Positions 43,274 to 52,452 of a DNA stretch of 64,000 nt are shown in pieces. The stretch is from contig OZ241334.1 of the NCBI GenBank assembly GCA_965200035.1, forward strand, positions 1,984,001 through 2,048,000, given 5' to 3'. Numbering within the stretch: position 1 is the first letter of the stretch; the number at the start of each line of letters is the position of its first letter. This DNA comes from UBA1952 sp965200035 (GTDB lineage Bacteria; Bacteroidota; Bacteroidia; Chitinophagales; Chitinophagaceae). The notes beneath the pieces were generated by a model that was given only the letters and a program-made list of their open reading frames with translations, was not told where the DNA came from and searched no databases. The translations under genes and the position numbers were made by a program.

Positions 43274-44407
43274 ATGCGAATTGCAGTAAATACACGGTTG
43301 CTATTAAAAGGAAAGCTCGAAGGCATTGGCTGGTACACGCACCAGATGCTGGAGCGAATGGTGAAAAGCCATCCTGAGCATGAATTCATTTTCTTCTTTG
43401 ACCGTCCCTATGACCCTTCATTTGTATTTGGCCCGAATGTAACCCCGGTAGTAGTGCCGCCACAGGCGCGCCATCCCATTCTTTTCTATCTGTGGTTTGA
43501 GTGGAGCATTCCTTTGATGCTGCGCAAGTACAAGGCAGATGTGTTTCTTTCTACCGACGGCTTGGCCTCGCTGCGCACTAAAGTGCCTACCTGCCTCGTG
43601 ATGCATGATCTGGCTTTTGAGCATTACCCGGGCCATATTGTGTACAGCCACCGGAAATACCTGCAGCATTACTCACCATTGTTTGCACAGAAAGCAAAGC
43701 AGATCATTACAGTTTCTTCTTTTTCCAGACAGGACATTTCGCAGCGCTATCACATTCCGGAAGAGAAAATTGCCATTACCTATAACGGCGCGCATGATGC
43801 TTACCATCCGCTGACTCACGAGGAGCGGGAAGCGGTAAAAGAACAGTACACCGGCGGAGCTGAATATTTCGTCTTCGCAGGAGCATTGCACCCGCGGAAA
43901 AATGTCATTAATCTGCTGAAAGCCTTTATTGCCTTCAAGAAAAGACAACGGAGCGGCATGAAGCTGGTAATAGTAGGACGCATGGCCTGGAAGTTTGAAG
44001 AGCTGGTGCAGATGCGGGCTACCATGCCTTTTAAGGAAGATGTAAAATGGGTGGGCTACATGGATGTGGGCGAGCTGAGCCGTATCGTAGGCGCGGCATA
44101 TGCCATGGTATATGTGTCCATGTTTGAAGGCTTTGGCATTCCCATTCTGGAAGCGCTGAAGTGCAATGTACCGGCTATCGCATCCAACACTTCTTCTATG
44201 CCGGAGGTGGCAGGCGATGCCGCTCTGCTGGCAGATCCTTCATCCGTAGAAGATATTGCCGGGAAGATGAGCCTGATCTATAAAGATGAGGTGCTGCGCA
44301 ATAAGCTCGTGGCCGCGGCGCCCGCACAGGCGGCAAAGTTTGACTGGGATGAATCTGCCCGCAAGCTCTGGGATTGCCTGGTAAAATGCGCTGGCAAGGG
44401 CGAATAA
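43274..44407 (+). CDS. Family GT4-like glycosyltransferase
   Basis: A 377-residue retaining glycosyltransferase with two Rossmann lobes. The C-terminal lobe shows FVFAGALHPRKNVINLLKAF and the donor-binding EX7E motif in MFEGFGIPILEALKCNVPAIASNTSSMPEVAGDAALLADP. The N-terminal lobe opens MRIAVNTRLLLKGKLEGIGWYTHQ. The sugar donor is not evident. It is divergent from the flippase gene, which suggests joint work on a surface glycan. Its stop is 15 bases from the end of the next, convergent methyltransferase. Confidence 0.85.
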   Translation: MRIAVNTRLLLKGKLEGIGWYTHQMLERMVKSHPEHEFIFFFDRPYDPSFVFGPNVTPVVVPPQARHPILFYLWFEWSIPLMLRKYKADVFLSTDGLASLRTKVPTCLVMHDLAFEHYPGHIVYSHRKYLQHYSPLFAQKAKQIITVSSFSRQDISQRYHIPEEKIAITYNGAHDAYHPLTHEEREAVKEQYTGGAEYFVFAGALHPRKNVINLLKAFIAFKKRQRSGMKLVIVGRMAWKFEELVQMRATMPFKEDVKWVGYMDVGELSRIVGAAYAMVYVSMFEGFGIPILEALKCNVPAIASNTSSMPEVAGDAALLADPSSVEDIAGKMSLIYKDEVLRNKLVAAAPAQAAKFDWDESARKLWDCLVKCAGKGE

Positions 44408-44421
44408 ATAATACAGCATTA

Positions 44422-45188
44422 CTAAGCACTTGGATTGCCGGAATAGATCAGCGTCTGATAGTGAATAGTGATCTGGTTGCTTTCTGCGTATTTCTCAAAC
44501 AGTAGCTTCAGGTCTGCTATCATTGCATCGTAGCCCGCTTCGCCCGCTGCCGGCATATAGGAAGAAGAAACCAGCCGGCCTTTCAGGCCTTCGAAGTCAA
44601 AGACTTGTTCGTTTTCAAAAGTAGCTACCGACATAATCGCCGGCGCATAAAAAGCGGCAATAGCACCGGCATCAATATTACGGTGCTGTACGGCCACATA
44701 ATCCCGGCCATGCTTATGGATCAGTTGGTCATATTCCTGCCCGAATGGGGAATGTGTCTGACGCTCATTCCAGATGAGGACAACCGGTCTGCCGGGCTTC
44801 AGGATGCGTATAAATTCTGTCTTTGCTTTGCCGGCGTCAAACCAGTGGTAAGCCTGTCCTGCTATGATTGCATCGATGCTGCTATCCGGTAAACCTGTAT
44901 GTTCTGCCGTTCCGTTTGTTGCATTAAAGCCGGGAAATTGCTGCAGCAGCTCTTCTGCTTTTTCCCTCATCTCCCGGTTGGGCTCTACGGCTATTACTCT
45001 ATATCCCTTTTGTAAAAAAGCTGAGAAGAAATACCCGTTCCTGCGCCAATATCGGCGATCACCCATTCTTTATGAAAGCCACATTGCTGCTCCAGATAAT
45101 CAACCACGCCTTCCGGATAATGCGGACGGTATTTCACATAATCTTCCACGCGGTTACTGAATCGTTGTGTGCTATTGCTGGCGGCCAT
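44422..45188 (-). pseudogene. SAM-dependent methyltransferase interrupted by a frameshift
   Basis: Two minus-strand frames together make one class I methyltransferase of about 255 residues. The first runs from 45188 (MAASNSTQRFSNRVEDYVKYRP, then DIGAGTGISSQLF, motif I) and stops near 44994. The second runs from the other frame (AFLQKGYRVIAVEPNREMREKAEELL, then AIIAGQAYHWFD and ILKPGRPVVLIWNE) to 44422. The join falls in the CAGCTTTTTTAC run (T6); one more T would restore a single frame. It may be a real decay, homopolymer-length variation or a sequence error. It is convergent with the glycosyltransferase; no partner is evident. The substrate is unknown. Confidence 0.8.
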
Positions 45189-45495
45189 CCGGTAAAGCTA
45201 GCGCATTACAGCAGCTATTTACCGTGGACAGTTTGCTGTATGCAGGCGGCCGTCGTTGGCTTCCGGTGAGCCTGCGAGAGAACGGCAGGAAATGAATACT
45301 CTTGGATTGTTCAGCGATACCACCGGCAGATGGTCTTCGCACTGCGGGCCCCGGCAAGGGACAAATATGGTTGGAGCGGAAATTATTTCCCGGAAATCAT
45401 ATCCGGTTTTCTGACGCCTTGTAGGTAGATTCCAAGGCCTGATCAAACGCAGCTTTCTCATGCTTCTATCGGTTGTATTGTGTGTGTTTATCTTG
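45189..45495. other. Gene-poor gap with one doubtful short frame
   Basis: About 300 bases between the broken methyltransferase and the ketosynthase-like gene. A minus-strand frame (45518-45219, 99 residues) is open but has no recognised domain and overlaps the 3' end of the ketosynthase-like gene, so it is not called. No repeat or structure was seen. Confidence 0.5.
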
Positions 45496-46098
45496 TCATG
45501 TGGTGTTTTTATAAGCACCCGTTATCGCCTCAGGTGTAAGTTGGTCTTCTTCGTCTTTAGATGCCCAAAAGAGGCATACATCATAATCTTCTCCGGTAGC
45601 ATCTGCCCATCCAAACAGGCAGTATTCCATTCCTCGGTTCTTAAACAGATCTTTTACCCAGAAGATTACTTCCTGTTCGTTAAAGGCATCCTGCGCAAGG
45701 CAGAGCTGCTCCCCCTTGAAGCCGTGCCGGATGCAGATCTCGCCCAGCATAATATTGGGCAGCGTGTACACAAAGAGCGCCGGGCTGGGTATTGTGGATA
45801 GTGTTTCCTGGTAGCGCTTATCTGCTGCAAGGCAACCCTGCTTTGTGGCAATCACTACGGCAATCCGTTCCTTGTCTGCGCCATCGTACAGCATATCGCT
45901 ATCCGTGCGCAACAGGGCCTCGGCGCCCAGCCATGCCCATTTACAGAGCACATCCATTTTAAAGAACTTCGGGTAGCTGCAACCCAGATCCCGGTAAGCA
46001 TCTTCGGGTGAAGCACTCTGTAAATGTAGTTTTGGAGACAGGTCTTTTGCTACTAATCCGTCGTTAATGTGTAGCGAATGTATCGTTAACTGAACCAT
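45496..46098 (-). CDS. Truncated ketosynthase-like protein
   Basis: 200 residues from the ATG giving MVQLTIHSL; a longer frame upstream is discarded. Segments such as YPKFFKMDVLCKWAWLGAEALL, RIAVVIATKQGCLAADKRYQETL and PALFVYTLPNIMLGEICIRHGFKG follow the N-terminal half of a ketosynthase. The expected nucleophile segment (TACSS) reads as QLCLAQDAFN, and the C-terminal His domain is missing. Similar half-length ketosynthase-like proteins occur in flexirubin-type clusters, with unknown role. The gene follows the flavoprotein gene after a terminator. Confidence 0.6.
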   Translation of the reverse strand: MVQLTIHSLHINDGLVAKDLSPKLHLQSASPEDAYRDLGCSYPKFFKMDVLCKWAWLGAEALLRTDSDMLYDGADKERIAVVIATKQGCLAADKRYQETLSTIPSPALFVYTLPNIMLGEICIRHGFKGEQLCLAQDAFNEQEVIFWVKDLFKNRGMEYCLFGWADATGEDYDVCLFWASKDEEDQLTPEAITGAYKNTT

Positions 46099-46180
46099 GG
46101 TTTTATGCAGAATTTTAGTACGCAATTGCAGCCGGAAAGCAGCCGCATTCACACTGCAAAATGCGAAAATTAAAAGCAAA

Positions 46181-46216
46181 AGAAAACCGCATAGCTACAG
46201 CGCCATGCGGTTTTCT
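46181..46216 (-). terminator. Hairpin downstream of the halogenase-like flavoprotein
   Basis: A perfect 12-bp stem (AGAAAACCGCAT, 46181-46192 with 46205-46216) on the minus strand, followed by TTGCTTTTAATTTT. Confidence 0.7.
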
Positions 46217-46239
46217 AATTTCATACAAAGGTGCACTAT

Positions 46240-47493
46240 TTAGGCAGTCGTTTGCTCGGCGGTTGCTTCCAGGTAACGCGCCAGCGTATAGACCGTCTTT
46301 TCTGATTTCTTGACGAATGGATTGCTATCATCCCATACATAGCCGGCAAGCACGGAGCATATCTGGTTCAGCATATCCTCGTTGCGGTTCTCGGCGAAGA
46401 AGATTTTGAAGAGCGCGCCATCATACCAGCCATTCACAAAAGTGCGGAACACATCCACGCCCATCTGCATCTGCTTCATGTAATCATTCTGCCAATCGAC
46501 TTCTTCGCCCTTCAGGTGCCTGATGACCAGATTGGCTGCTTTCTGAGCCGATACAGAAGCAAGCGTTACACCGGATGAAAATACCGGATCGAGAAACTCA
46601 GTCACATTGCCCGTCAGCACAAAGCCTTTACCGTGGAATGAATCCGTGCTAGCACTCCAGCCCTGGAGAAAGCGCGGCTCTTCCCATATCAGCTCATAAT
46701 CGCGGAAGCGCCGATTAAGGTCTGGCTCAGCTTCCAGCATCGCATGAAATTGCTCAGTGATATTGCCGGGATACTGATCGAAGAACTCCGGATTGCCAAC
46801 ATAACCCACAGACGTATTGCCGTTCGAGAATGGAATCACCCAGATCCATGTTTTCAGATTATGCACATAAATGGTAATGCGGTCCGGCTCTACCGATTCC
46901 TGGCGGTATGGATCTTTCATGTGGGCAAACATCGCCTTGCGCGTGTACTGCGTAGAAGGCTTGTTGAGGCCGAACAAAGTAGGAATCACACGGCCGTAGC
47001 CACTGCCATCCACAATGAAGCGGGCATCAATGGTTTCGGTAGTGCCATCTGCCTGCTTAACGGTTGTTGTAGAAGAGCCATCGTCATGAATCACCACGTT
47101 GGTCACTTCCGTTTCATAATGTACCGGGATGCCGCGGGCTTCGCAGGCATCGGCCAGTGTCTTATCAAATTCTGCACGGGGCACCTGCCAGGTCCAGCTC
47201 CAGCCCGGCGTATATTGCTGCGAAAAGTTGAAGTCACAAAGCTTATCGCCCCAGATAAATTTAGCCCCGAACTTCTGCTGAAAATTTTTGGCCTTCACCG
47301 CATCGAGCAGACCTGCTTCTTCCAGCGCTTCCATGCAGCGCGGCAGCAGGCTCTCACCAATCACAAAGCGCGGAAAGCGCAGCTTCTCCACAATCTGCAC
47401 ATCCAGTCCGGATTTATGCATAATAGCAGCGGCAATGCTGCCGGAAGGTCCGGCGCCGATCACCAGAACGTCCACTTGCTTTTTAATGCTCAT
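46240..47493 (-). CDS. FAD-dependent oxidoreductase, flavin-halogenase-like
   Basis: The 417-residue flavoprotein has the FAD loop VLVIGAGPSGSIAAAIM, the GESLLPR segment, GSGYGRVIP and the second FAD contact (FVLTGNVTEFLDPVFSSGV). It also holds TWIWVIP, the WxWxIP motif that marks flavin-dependent halogenases and related reductases. The active-site Lys cannot be confirmed from sequence alone. Flexirubins can be chlorinated, so a halogenase or an aromatic-ring tailoring enzyme is plausible (inference). The methyltransferase gene lies 55 bases upstream on the same strand. Confidence 0.72.
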   Translation of the reverse strand: MSIKKQVDVLVIGAGPSGSIAAAIMHKSGLDVQIVEKLRFPRFVIGESLLPRCMEALEEAGLLDAVKAKNFQQKFGAKFIWGDKLCDFNFSQQYTPGWSWTWQVPRAEFDKTLADACEARGIPVHYETEVTNVVIHDDGSSTTTVKQADGTTETIDARFIVDGSGYGRVIPTLFGLNKPSTQYTRKAMFAHMKDPYRQESVEPDRITIYVHNLKTWIWVIPFSNGNTSVGYVGNPEFFDQYPGNITEQFHAMLEAEPDLNRRFRDYELIWEEPRFLQGWSASTDSFHGKGFVLTGNVTEFLDPVFSSGVTLASVSAQKAANLVIRHLKGEEVDWQNDYMKQMQMGVDVFRTFVNGWYDGALFKIFFAENRNEDMLNQICSVLAGYVWDDSNPFVKKSEKTVYTLARYLEATAEQTTA

Positions 47494-47548
47494 CTTACAG
47501 GTATTTGAGGCTTGCGCCGCAGTTTAAAGGAATAGTAACCCTGCAAAA

Positions 47549-48643
47549 TTACGCTTTCTTAATTTCTAATATAGTATGGCCGAGGCCTATGTTGTTATGC
47601 TGCTGTAAAACGGTAAATCCTGCGCGCTCAACCAGTCTTTTGAATACTTTACTGTCATACATCTGGCTATTGCCATTGGCCATGGTGGTAAAATACAGCG
47701 AGGTCATCTGCAGGCTGAATGCGCTGGCTTCAAAGCGCTGGCAATCCCAGAATGTTTCATTGATGAATATACGGCCATCGTCAGGTAGCGCAGTGTGACA
47801 TTTCTGGAGTATGGCAACGATCTCGTTATCGGCAAAGCAATCGAGAAACTGGCTCATCCACATCACCTCATAGCCTTCCGGCAAAGTCGTTTCCGGGTCG
47901 AGCATATTGCGCTCATAGGCTTTAAAGCGGTCTTTATAACCGGCTTCTTCAAGGTTATCAATGGCTACATTGAGCTGCACCTGAAGGTCCACCAGACCAA
48001 GCGCTACCTTATCATTATAATCAAGACAGGCAAGAGCAAACTTGCCGGTATTGCTGCCGATATCCAGCACTTTCTTTGGCTTACTGGCAAAGACAATGGG
48101 CAGCGCTTCGGGAAAAGCATTATCACTGTAATAATGATCAAAGGCAAACCAGCTGCTGTGCGCAGGCTGCGGCAAAATAGATAATCCCTGATAAATAGTA
48201 TCCCAGTTGCCAAGATGGTGAAGGCCGTTGGGCCTGCCTTCATTCAGGGAAGATTCCAGATCCTGCGCGCCATCGTAGCATACATCTTTCATAAAGTCTG
48301 TATTGACGCGCGTCATAGCATCGTTCAGGAAAAAATGGCCTGTTTTGGAAAGAAAATAAGTTTCGTTCTGCCGGTGTACCAGACCAATGCCCAGCCCGGC
48401 TTCCAGCAATACCCGTACCTGATAATGATTCAGGTTTAATGTAGTGGAAATGCCTTCCAGCGTATCGCCCGCCCGGCGCGCCTTGTCGAGGTGGGCAAGA
48501 ATGCCTTTGTCGCGGAGCAGTACGGATGCCTGAAATACATAGGGCGCAAAAGCGATGAATTGGGCATGTGAGATAGCATCCAGCGCAGATTTTTTATCGG
48601 TGCTGAACAAAGCCTTGTTCTTTTCAAGAAGCTCTTCCTGCAT
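47549..48643 (-). CDS. O-methyltransferase-like SAM methyltransferase
   Basis: A 364-residue class I methyltransferase of the plant-type/acetylserotonin O-methyltransferase layout: an N-terminal winged-helix dimerisation region (about 20-120, LLRDKGILAHLDKARRAGDTLEGISTTLNL) and a SAM domain with PKKVLDIGSNTGKFALACLDY, VDLQVQLNVAIDNLEEAGY, and MWMSQFLDCFADNEIVAIL. It precedes the halogenase-like gene on the same strand; together they would tailor the aryl head group of a pigment (inference). Confidence 0.78.
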   Translation of the reverse strand: MQEELLEKNKALFSTDKKSALDAISHAQFIAFAPYVFQASVLLRDKGILAHLDKARRAGDTLEGISTTLNLNHYQVRVLLEAGLGIGLVHRQNETYFLSKTGHFFLNDAMTRVNTDFMKDVCYDGAQDLESSLNEGRPNGLHHLGNWDTIYQGLSILPQPAHSSWFAFDHYYSDNAFPEALPIVFASKPKKVLDIGSNTGKFALACLDYNDKVALGLVDLQVQLNVAIDNLEEAGYKDRFKAYERNMLDPETTLPEGYEVMWMSQFLDCFADNEIVAILQKCHTALPDDGRIFINETFWDCQRFEASAFSLQMTSLYFTTMANGNSQMYDSKVFKRLVERAGFTVLQQHNNIGLGHTILEIKKA

Positions 48644-48750
48644 AATCGGGGGGGATTTTTGAGGGATGAAGAAAAATTGGTAGGAATAGCAAGATGAGCT
48701 GAATGGAACAGCTTTAGTTACAGAATAGGGAAATTAACATTTGTCTCCCC

Positions 48751-49140
48751 CTACTGCATCAGTGTCAGAAGGGCATCCAACTCTTGCTCGGTCAGGTTAG
48801 GATAAGCCAGCATCATGGTGCTCCACTTGGCCATCAGTTCTTTTGCCCGCGGATCGCCTGCATTCAATGCCGCCGCCGGATTTCTGATAAAGCTCTTGAG
48901 CCTTGCCCGCTCATTGTTCCAGCGTGCCAGTGCACCGGCCAGCGCAGGACCAGTTGCATCTTCTGTCAGCTTGTGGCAGGATGAACAATTGGCCTGAAAA
49001 AGTATCTGTGCATCGGGTGCGGATGCGCTTTTAGCCGAAGGCGTATCTGATGCAGGATTTTGCGGACTGTTTTGATCATTGCTGCATGCCGCTGTAGAAA
49101 GCAACAGACATATTGCGGCCAGAATCGTTTTCTGATTCAT
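48751..49140 (-). CDS. Lipoprotein c-type cytochrome
   Basis: 129 residues with a lipobox (STAAC, Cys19), a Ser/Ala/Pro-rich linker and one heme site CSSCH (near residues 52-56). The family's distal Met is a candidate in the C-terminal half (MMLAYPNLTEQEL). It is anchored in the periplasmic face of a membrane and would be matured by the Ccm system, two components of which lie at 12.6-15.5 kb. It is followed by lepB on the same strand. Confidence 0.88.
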   Translation of the reverse strand: MNQKTILAAICLLLSTAACSNDQNSPQNPASDTPSAKSASAPDAQILFQANCSSCHKLTEDATGPALAGALARWNNERARLKSFIRNPAAALNAGDPRAKELMAKWSTMMLAYPNLTEQELDALLTLMQ

Positions 49141-49158
49141 AAAGTTCAGGCAGAAAGA

Positions 49159-50394
49159 TTATTGCTCTAAAGTGTGAATGCCTCTGAACAGGCGGCTCCA
49201 GCGGATGCCGCCTTCGCCGTAGCTGAGCCACACAAAAGAGGCTTTGCCTACCACATGATCTTCAGGTACAAAGCCCCAGAAGCGCGAGTCGAGCGAGTTG
49301 TGCCTGTTGTCGCCCATCATCCAGTAATAATCCATCCTGAACGTATAGCGTGTGGCGGGCTGTCCGTTGATAATATATTGGCCGCCGCGCTCTTCCAGGG
49401 TATTGCCTTCATATACACTAATGGCTCTGCGGTAAATTGCTATGTTTTCAGGAGTAAGGGTCACCGTCGTACCCTTTTTAGGAATGGTGACCGGCCCGAA
49501 ATTATCTACATTCCATTTATGATGCACCGTATCGCGGGTGAAAGGCCAGCCATTCGGCGACCGGTACACATAGCCGGGAGGCACTGAGTAAGGAACCACT
49601 TTGAAGCCGGGTATCTTTTGCAGCTCCGGTACGTATTTATTCTGCAGCAGCAAATTGTAAGTTGCACCATTCTGCGGGTCCTGCAGGTCTTTCAGGGGCT
49701 TCATATTAATATGCAGCGCTTCCGCCGTCTCATCAGAAATGGCCTGTCCATTCGTATATACGCAGTACTCGTTTTTTAAATGCGGATAGGCCTGTGAAGG
49801 TGCATTGTTCACGAAAAGCCTGCTCTGCTTTACCTCGATCATATCGCCCGGAATGCCTACGCAGCGCTTGATATAATTATCTGTTTTATCAACCGGGCGG
49901 TGAGATAAAGTATATCCATTGGCCAAGTAGCTCTGAACCAGGCCCGGCACCTGTGCTACAGAATAATAGTCTTCCTGCATGAAATGGCCTTCCGGATCAA
50001 CAAACACTGTATCGCCGTCCGGGAAGTTAAACACCACCACATCATTGCGCTCAACATGGCCAAAGCCCGGCAGGCGGCGGTACTTCCACTGCACCGCATC
50101 GGTAAAGCTTCGGCCGCCAACGATCGGCATTTCATTATGAACAAGTGGCACCGCCAGCGGTGTAATCGGCAGGCGCGCGCCATAAGACATCTTGCTGACG
50201 AACAGATAATCATTCACCAGCATCGTGCCTTCCATAGACTCGGAAGGAATGGTATACGCTTCTACAAAAAAAGTACGGATCAGGGTAGCGGCTACAATAG
50301 CAAAAACCGCTGCGTCGAGCCACTCGCGCCACACAGGCTTCTTTTTCTTCTGGGCATCGTTCGGGTTCTTTGCCCGGCGAAAGGTATAACGCAT
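49159..50394 (-). CDS. lepB: Signal peptidase I
   Basis: Removes signal peptides from exported proteins at the inner membrane. 411 residues from the ATG reading MRYTFRRAKN; a longer frame begins 30 bases upstream. One membrane helix (about 25-45) precedes the catalytic Ser53 in PSESMEGTML, and Lys176 in TDNYIKRCVGIPGD forms the dyad. GDNRHNSLDSRFWG is present near the end. It is longer than E. coli LepB because of an insertion of about 150 residues between the Lys and the last motif. It is divergent from rluF. Confidence 0.92.
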   Translation of the reverse strand: MRYTFRRAKNPNDAQKKKKPVWREWLDAAVFAIVAATLIRTFFVEAYTIPSESMEGTMLVNDYLFVSKMSYGARLPITPLAVPLVHNEMPIVGGRSFTDAVQWKYRRLPGFGHVERNDVVVFNFPDGDTVFVDPEGHFMQEDYYSVAQVPGLVQSYLANGYTLSHRPVDKTDNYIKRCVGIPGDMIEVKQSRLFVNNAPSQAYPHLKNEYCVYTNGQAISDETAEALHINMKPLKDLQDPQNGATYNLLLQNKYVPELQKIPGFKVVPYSVPPGYVYRSPNGWPFTRDTVHHKWNVDNFGPVTIPKKGTTVTLTPENIAIYRRAISVYEGNTLEERGGQYIINGQPATRYTFRMDYYWMMGDNRHNSLDSRFWGFVPEDHVVGKASFVWLSYGEGGIRWSRLFRGIHTLEQ

Positions 50395-50421
50395 ATAAAA
50401 ACAGTTATGGGTGATTGCTGC

Positions 50422-50429
50422 CAAAAATA
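50422..50429 (-). promoter_or_regulatory. -7 box (TATTTTTG) for lepB
   Basis: A consensus TAnnTTTG, about 28 bases upstream of the ATG at 50394. It supports that start over the one at 50424, which overlaps the box. Confidence 0.55.
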
Positions 50430-50538
50430 AGGACTTCGTTCACCTGTGCATCCTGCATTTGTCAAATTTAACAAAGCGGCACAGCGTATCCGGCAGAAAA
50501 ATTGAATCCTTTCTTCTTTGAGGGGCACTGGTGTTTCG

Positions 50539-50546
50539 TAGCTTTG
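50539..50546 (+). promoter_or_regulatory. -7 box (TAGCTTTG) for rluF
   Basis: A consensus TAnnTTTG, 19 bases upstream of the ATG at 50566. Confidence 0.55.
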
Positions 50547-50565
50547 GCGCGATTACAAATAATAG

Positions 50566-51489
50566 ATGATGCGTAAAAAAGTCCCGAAGATTTCGAAGGA
50601 AAATGAGGATTCTGTTTCACTGAATAAATATATCTCGGACACGGGCTTCTGCTCGCGCAGGGAAGCAGACGATTATATTACGCAGGGGCGGGTAACCATC
50701 AATGAGCTTCCGGCTGCCTTGGGCAACCGCGTAGGTCCGGACGATGTGGTGGAGATCGATGGCGAGCCCATCAGCAAGAAAAAAGTAAAGACCGTTTACA
50801 TCGCTTTCAACAAGCCGTTAGGGGTGACCTCTACGACTGATACCAAGGAGAAAAACAACATTATTGATTATATAGGCTTTCCGCAGCGCATCTTCCCGAT
50901 CGGGCGTCTGGATAAAGAATCGGAAGGCCTGATTTTCCTGACCAATGACGGCAACATTGTGAACAAGATGCTCCGCGCGGGCAATAATCATGAGAAGGAA
51001 TATGTGGTATCTGTAGATAAGCCTATTGATCACGATTTTATAGAGCGGATGAGCAGTGGCGTCACTATTCTCGGCACACGCACCAAGCGCTGCAAAGTAG
51101 TACAGGAAGCAAAATCCGTGTTCCGCATTACGCTTACACAAGGGCTCAACCGGCAGATACGGCGTATGTGCGCAGTATTGGATTATAAAGCAGTGCGGCT
51201 GAAGCGGGTGCGCATCATGAATGTACATCTGGCCAACCTGCCTTCCGGACAATGGCGCTACCTGACTGCCGAGGAACTGGAGATGATCCAGAAGTTGATG
51301 ACGGACAGCAGCAATACAGAAGAAGCCTCGGTCATTGTCCGCGAAAAAGAGTTACCCAAAGCTGCGCAGAAAAAAAGCGTTCCCACACCGACTCCGGAAA
51401 AGGCCAAACGAACCGAAGCAGCAAAGCATCCTGTCAAAAAGAGCAGCTATCGTGACTATCGTGAAAAAGCAAAAAAAGGCAAAGAGTAA
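50566..51489 (+). CDS. rluF: 23S rRNA pseudouridine synthase RluF-like
   Basis: 307 residues: an S4 RNA-binding domain first (SLNKYISDTGFCSRREADDYITQGRVTIN), then the RsuA-family catalytic domain with the Asp in GRLDKESEGLIFLTNDG near residue 128, and LTQGLNRQIRRMCAVLDYKAVRLKRVRIMN. This segment (GRLDK..LNRQIRRMC) is close to RluF, which modifies U2604 of 23S rRNA in E. coli. A basic, low-complexity C-terminal tail of about 60 residues (KKSVPTPTPEKAKRTE) is not in E. coli RluF and may aid RNA contact. Confidence 0.88.
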   Translation: MMRKKVPKISKENEDSVSLNKYISDTGFCSRREADDYITQGRVTINELPAALGNRVGPDDVVEIDGEPISKKKVKTVYIAFNKPLGVTSTTDTKEKNNIIDYIGFPQRIFPIGRLDKESEGLIFLTNDGNIVNKMLRAGNNHEKEYVVSVDKPIDHDFIERMSSGVTILGTRTKRCKVVQEAKSVFRITLTQGLNRQIRRMCAVLDYKAVRLKRVRIMNVHLANLPSGQWRYLTAEELEMIQKLMTDSSNTEEASVIVREKELPKAAQKKSVPTPTPEKAKRTEAAKHPVKKSSYRDYREKAKKGKE

Positions 51490-51588
51490 ATAATAATACA
51501 TTCTCTTACATTTACGCGTTTTTCAGAAAAAGCGGAAGCCATAGCTACATCGCAATTCTGGCTTTTTAAATCATTACACAATCAATAT

Positions 51589-52368
51589 ATGTACCAAACA
51601 ATTACTGCGGAATTGCAGGATGGAATCTTTACCGTTACCATCAATCGCCCCGATAAGCTGAATGCGCTGAACAAAGATGTAGTCGAAGAACTGGGCAAAG
51701 CGCTGGATGAAGTCTATAGCAATGCTGAGATCAGGACTGTACTGTTGACCGGAAGCGGAGAAAAGGCTTTCGTAGCAGGCGCTGATATCACAGAATTTGC
51801 CGCGCTGGATGCTGCCGGCGGTTCTGCATTAGCACAAAAAGGCGCGGATGCTGTATTTAATAAGATTGAAAATTGCCCTAAGCCCGTGGTAGCAGCAGTA
51901 AATGGATTTGCACTGGGCGGTGGCTGCGAACTGGCGATGTGTTGTCACTTTCGCACAGCCAGTGAAGGCGCGAAATTCGGCCAGCCGGAAGTGAACCTCG
52001 GCCTGATACCAGGCTATGGCGGCACGCAGCGCCTGACGCAGCTAATTGGTAAAGGCAAATCGATGGAGCTGATGATGACCGCAGATATGATCGGTGCGGA
52101 AGAAGCGAAAGCGCTGGGTCTGGTGAATCATGTATTCCCTGCCGGTGAGTTGATCGAAAGCACCCGCAAGATTCTTTCTAAAATACAAACCAAAGCACCG
52201 ATTGCTTTAAGTAAAGTAATTGCCTGTGTGAATGACGCTGCGAAAGGCGTTCCTGATGGTTTTAAAAATGAGGTAACCCGCTTTGGCGAATGCTTTGCCA
52301 CAGAAGATATGCGGGAAGGAACTGCTGCCTTTACCGAGAAGAGAAAGGCTGTATTTACCGGCAAATAA
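51589..52368 (+). CDS. Enoyl-CoA hydratase/isomerase family protein
   Basis: The 259-residue crotonase-fold enzyme hydrates or isomerises acyl-CoA double bonds. Seen: the oxyanion and catalytic Glu regions VAGADITEFAALD, NGFALGGGCELAMCC (first Glu) and FGQPEVNLGLIPGYGGTQRL (second Glu). Both Glu residues are present, consistent with hydratase activity. The gene follows rluF by about 100 bases and precedes an outer-membrane barrel; no other fatty acid oxidation gene is near. Confidence 0.88.
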   Translation: MYQTITAELQDGIFTVTINRPDKLNALNKDVVEELGKALDEVYSNAEIRTVLLTGSGEKAFVAGADITEFAALDAAGGSALAQKGADAVFNKIENCPKPVVAAVNGFALGGGCELAMCCHFRTASEGAKFGQPEVNLGLIPGYGGTQRLTQLIGKGKSMELMMTADMIGAEEAKALGLVNHVFPAGELIESTRKILSKIQTKAPIALSKVIACVNDAAKGVPDGFKNEVTRFGECFATEDMREGTAAFTEKRKAVFTGK

Positions 52369-52452
52369 GTGTGCCTAATGTAAAAATTATTTAACCTCAT
52401 TTTTGCAAATAGACATTATTTTCTATCTTGTAAGCTTAAATAAGGAAAAACA

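Noticed and set aside
44994..45066. Programmed -1 ribosomal frameshift in the methyltransferase
   Set aside because: The site lacks a standard X-XXY-YYZ heptamer in the zero frame and has no clear downstream stimulator. A base loss is simpler.
45219..45518. A 99-residue minus-strand frame overlapping the ketosynthase-like gene
   Set aside because: No domain, overlaps a better gene and shows no start signal.
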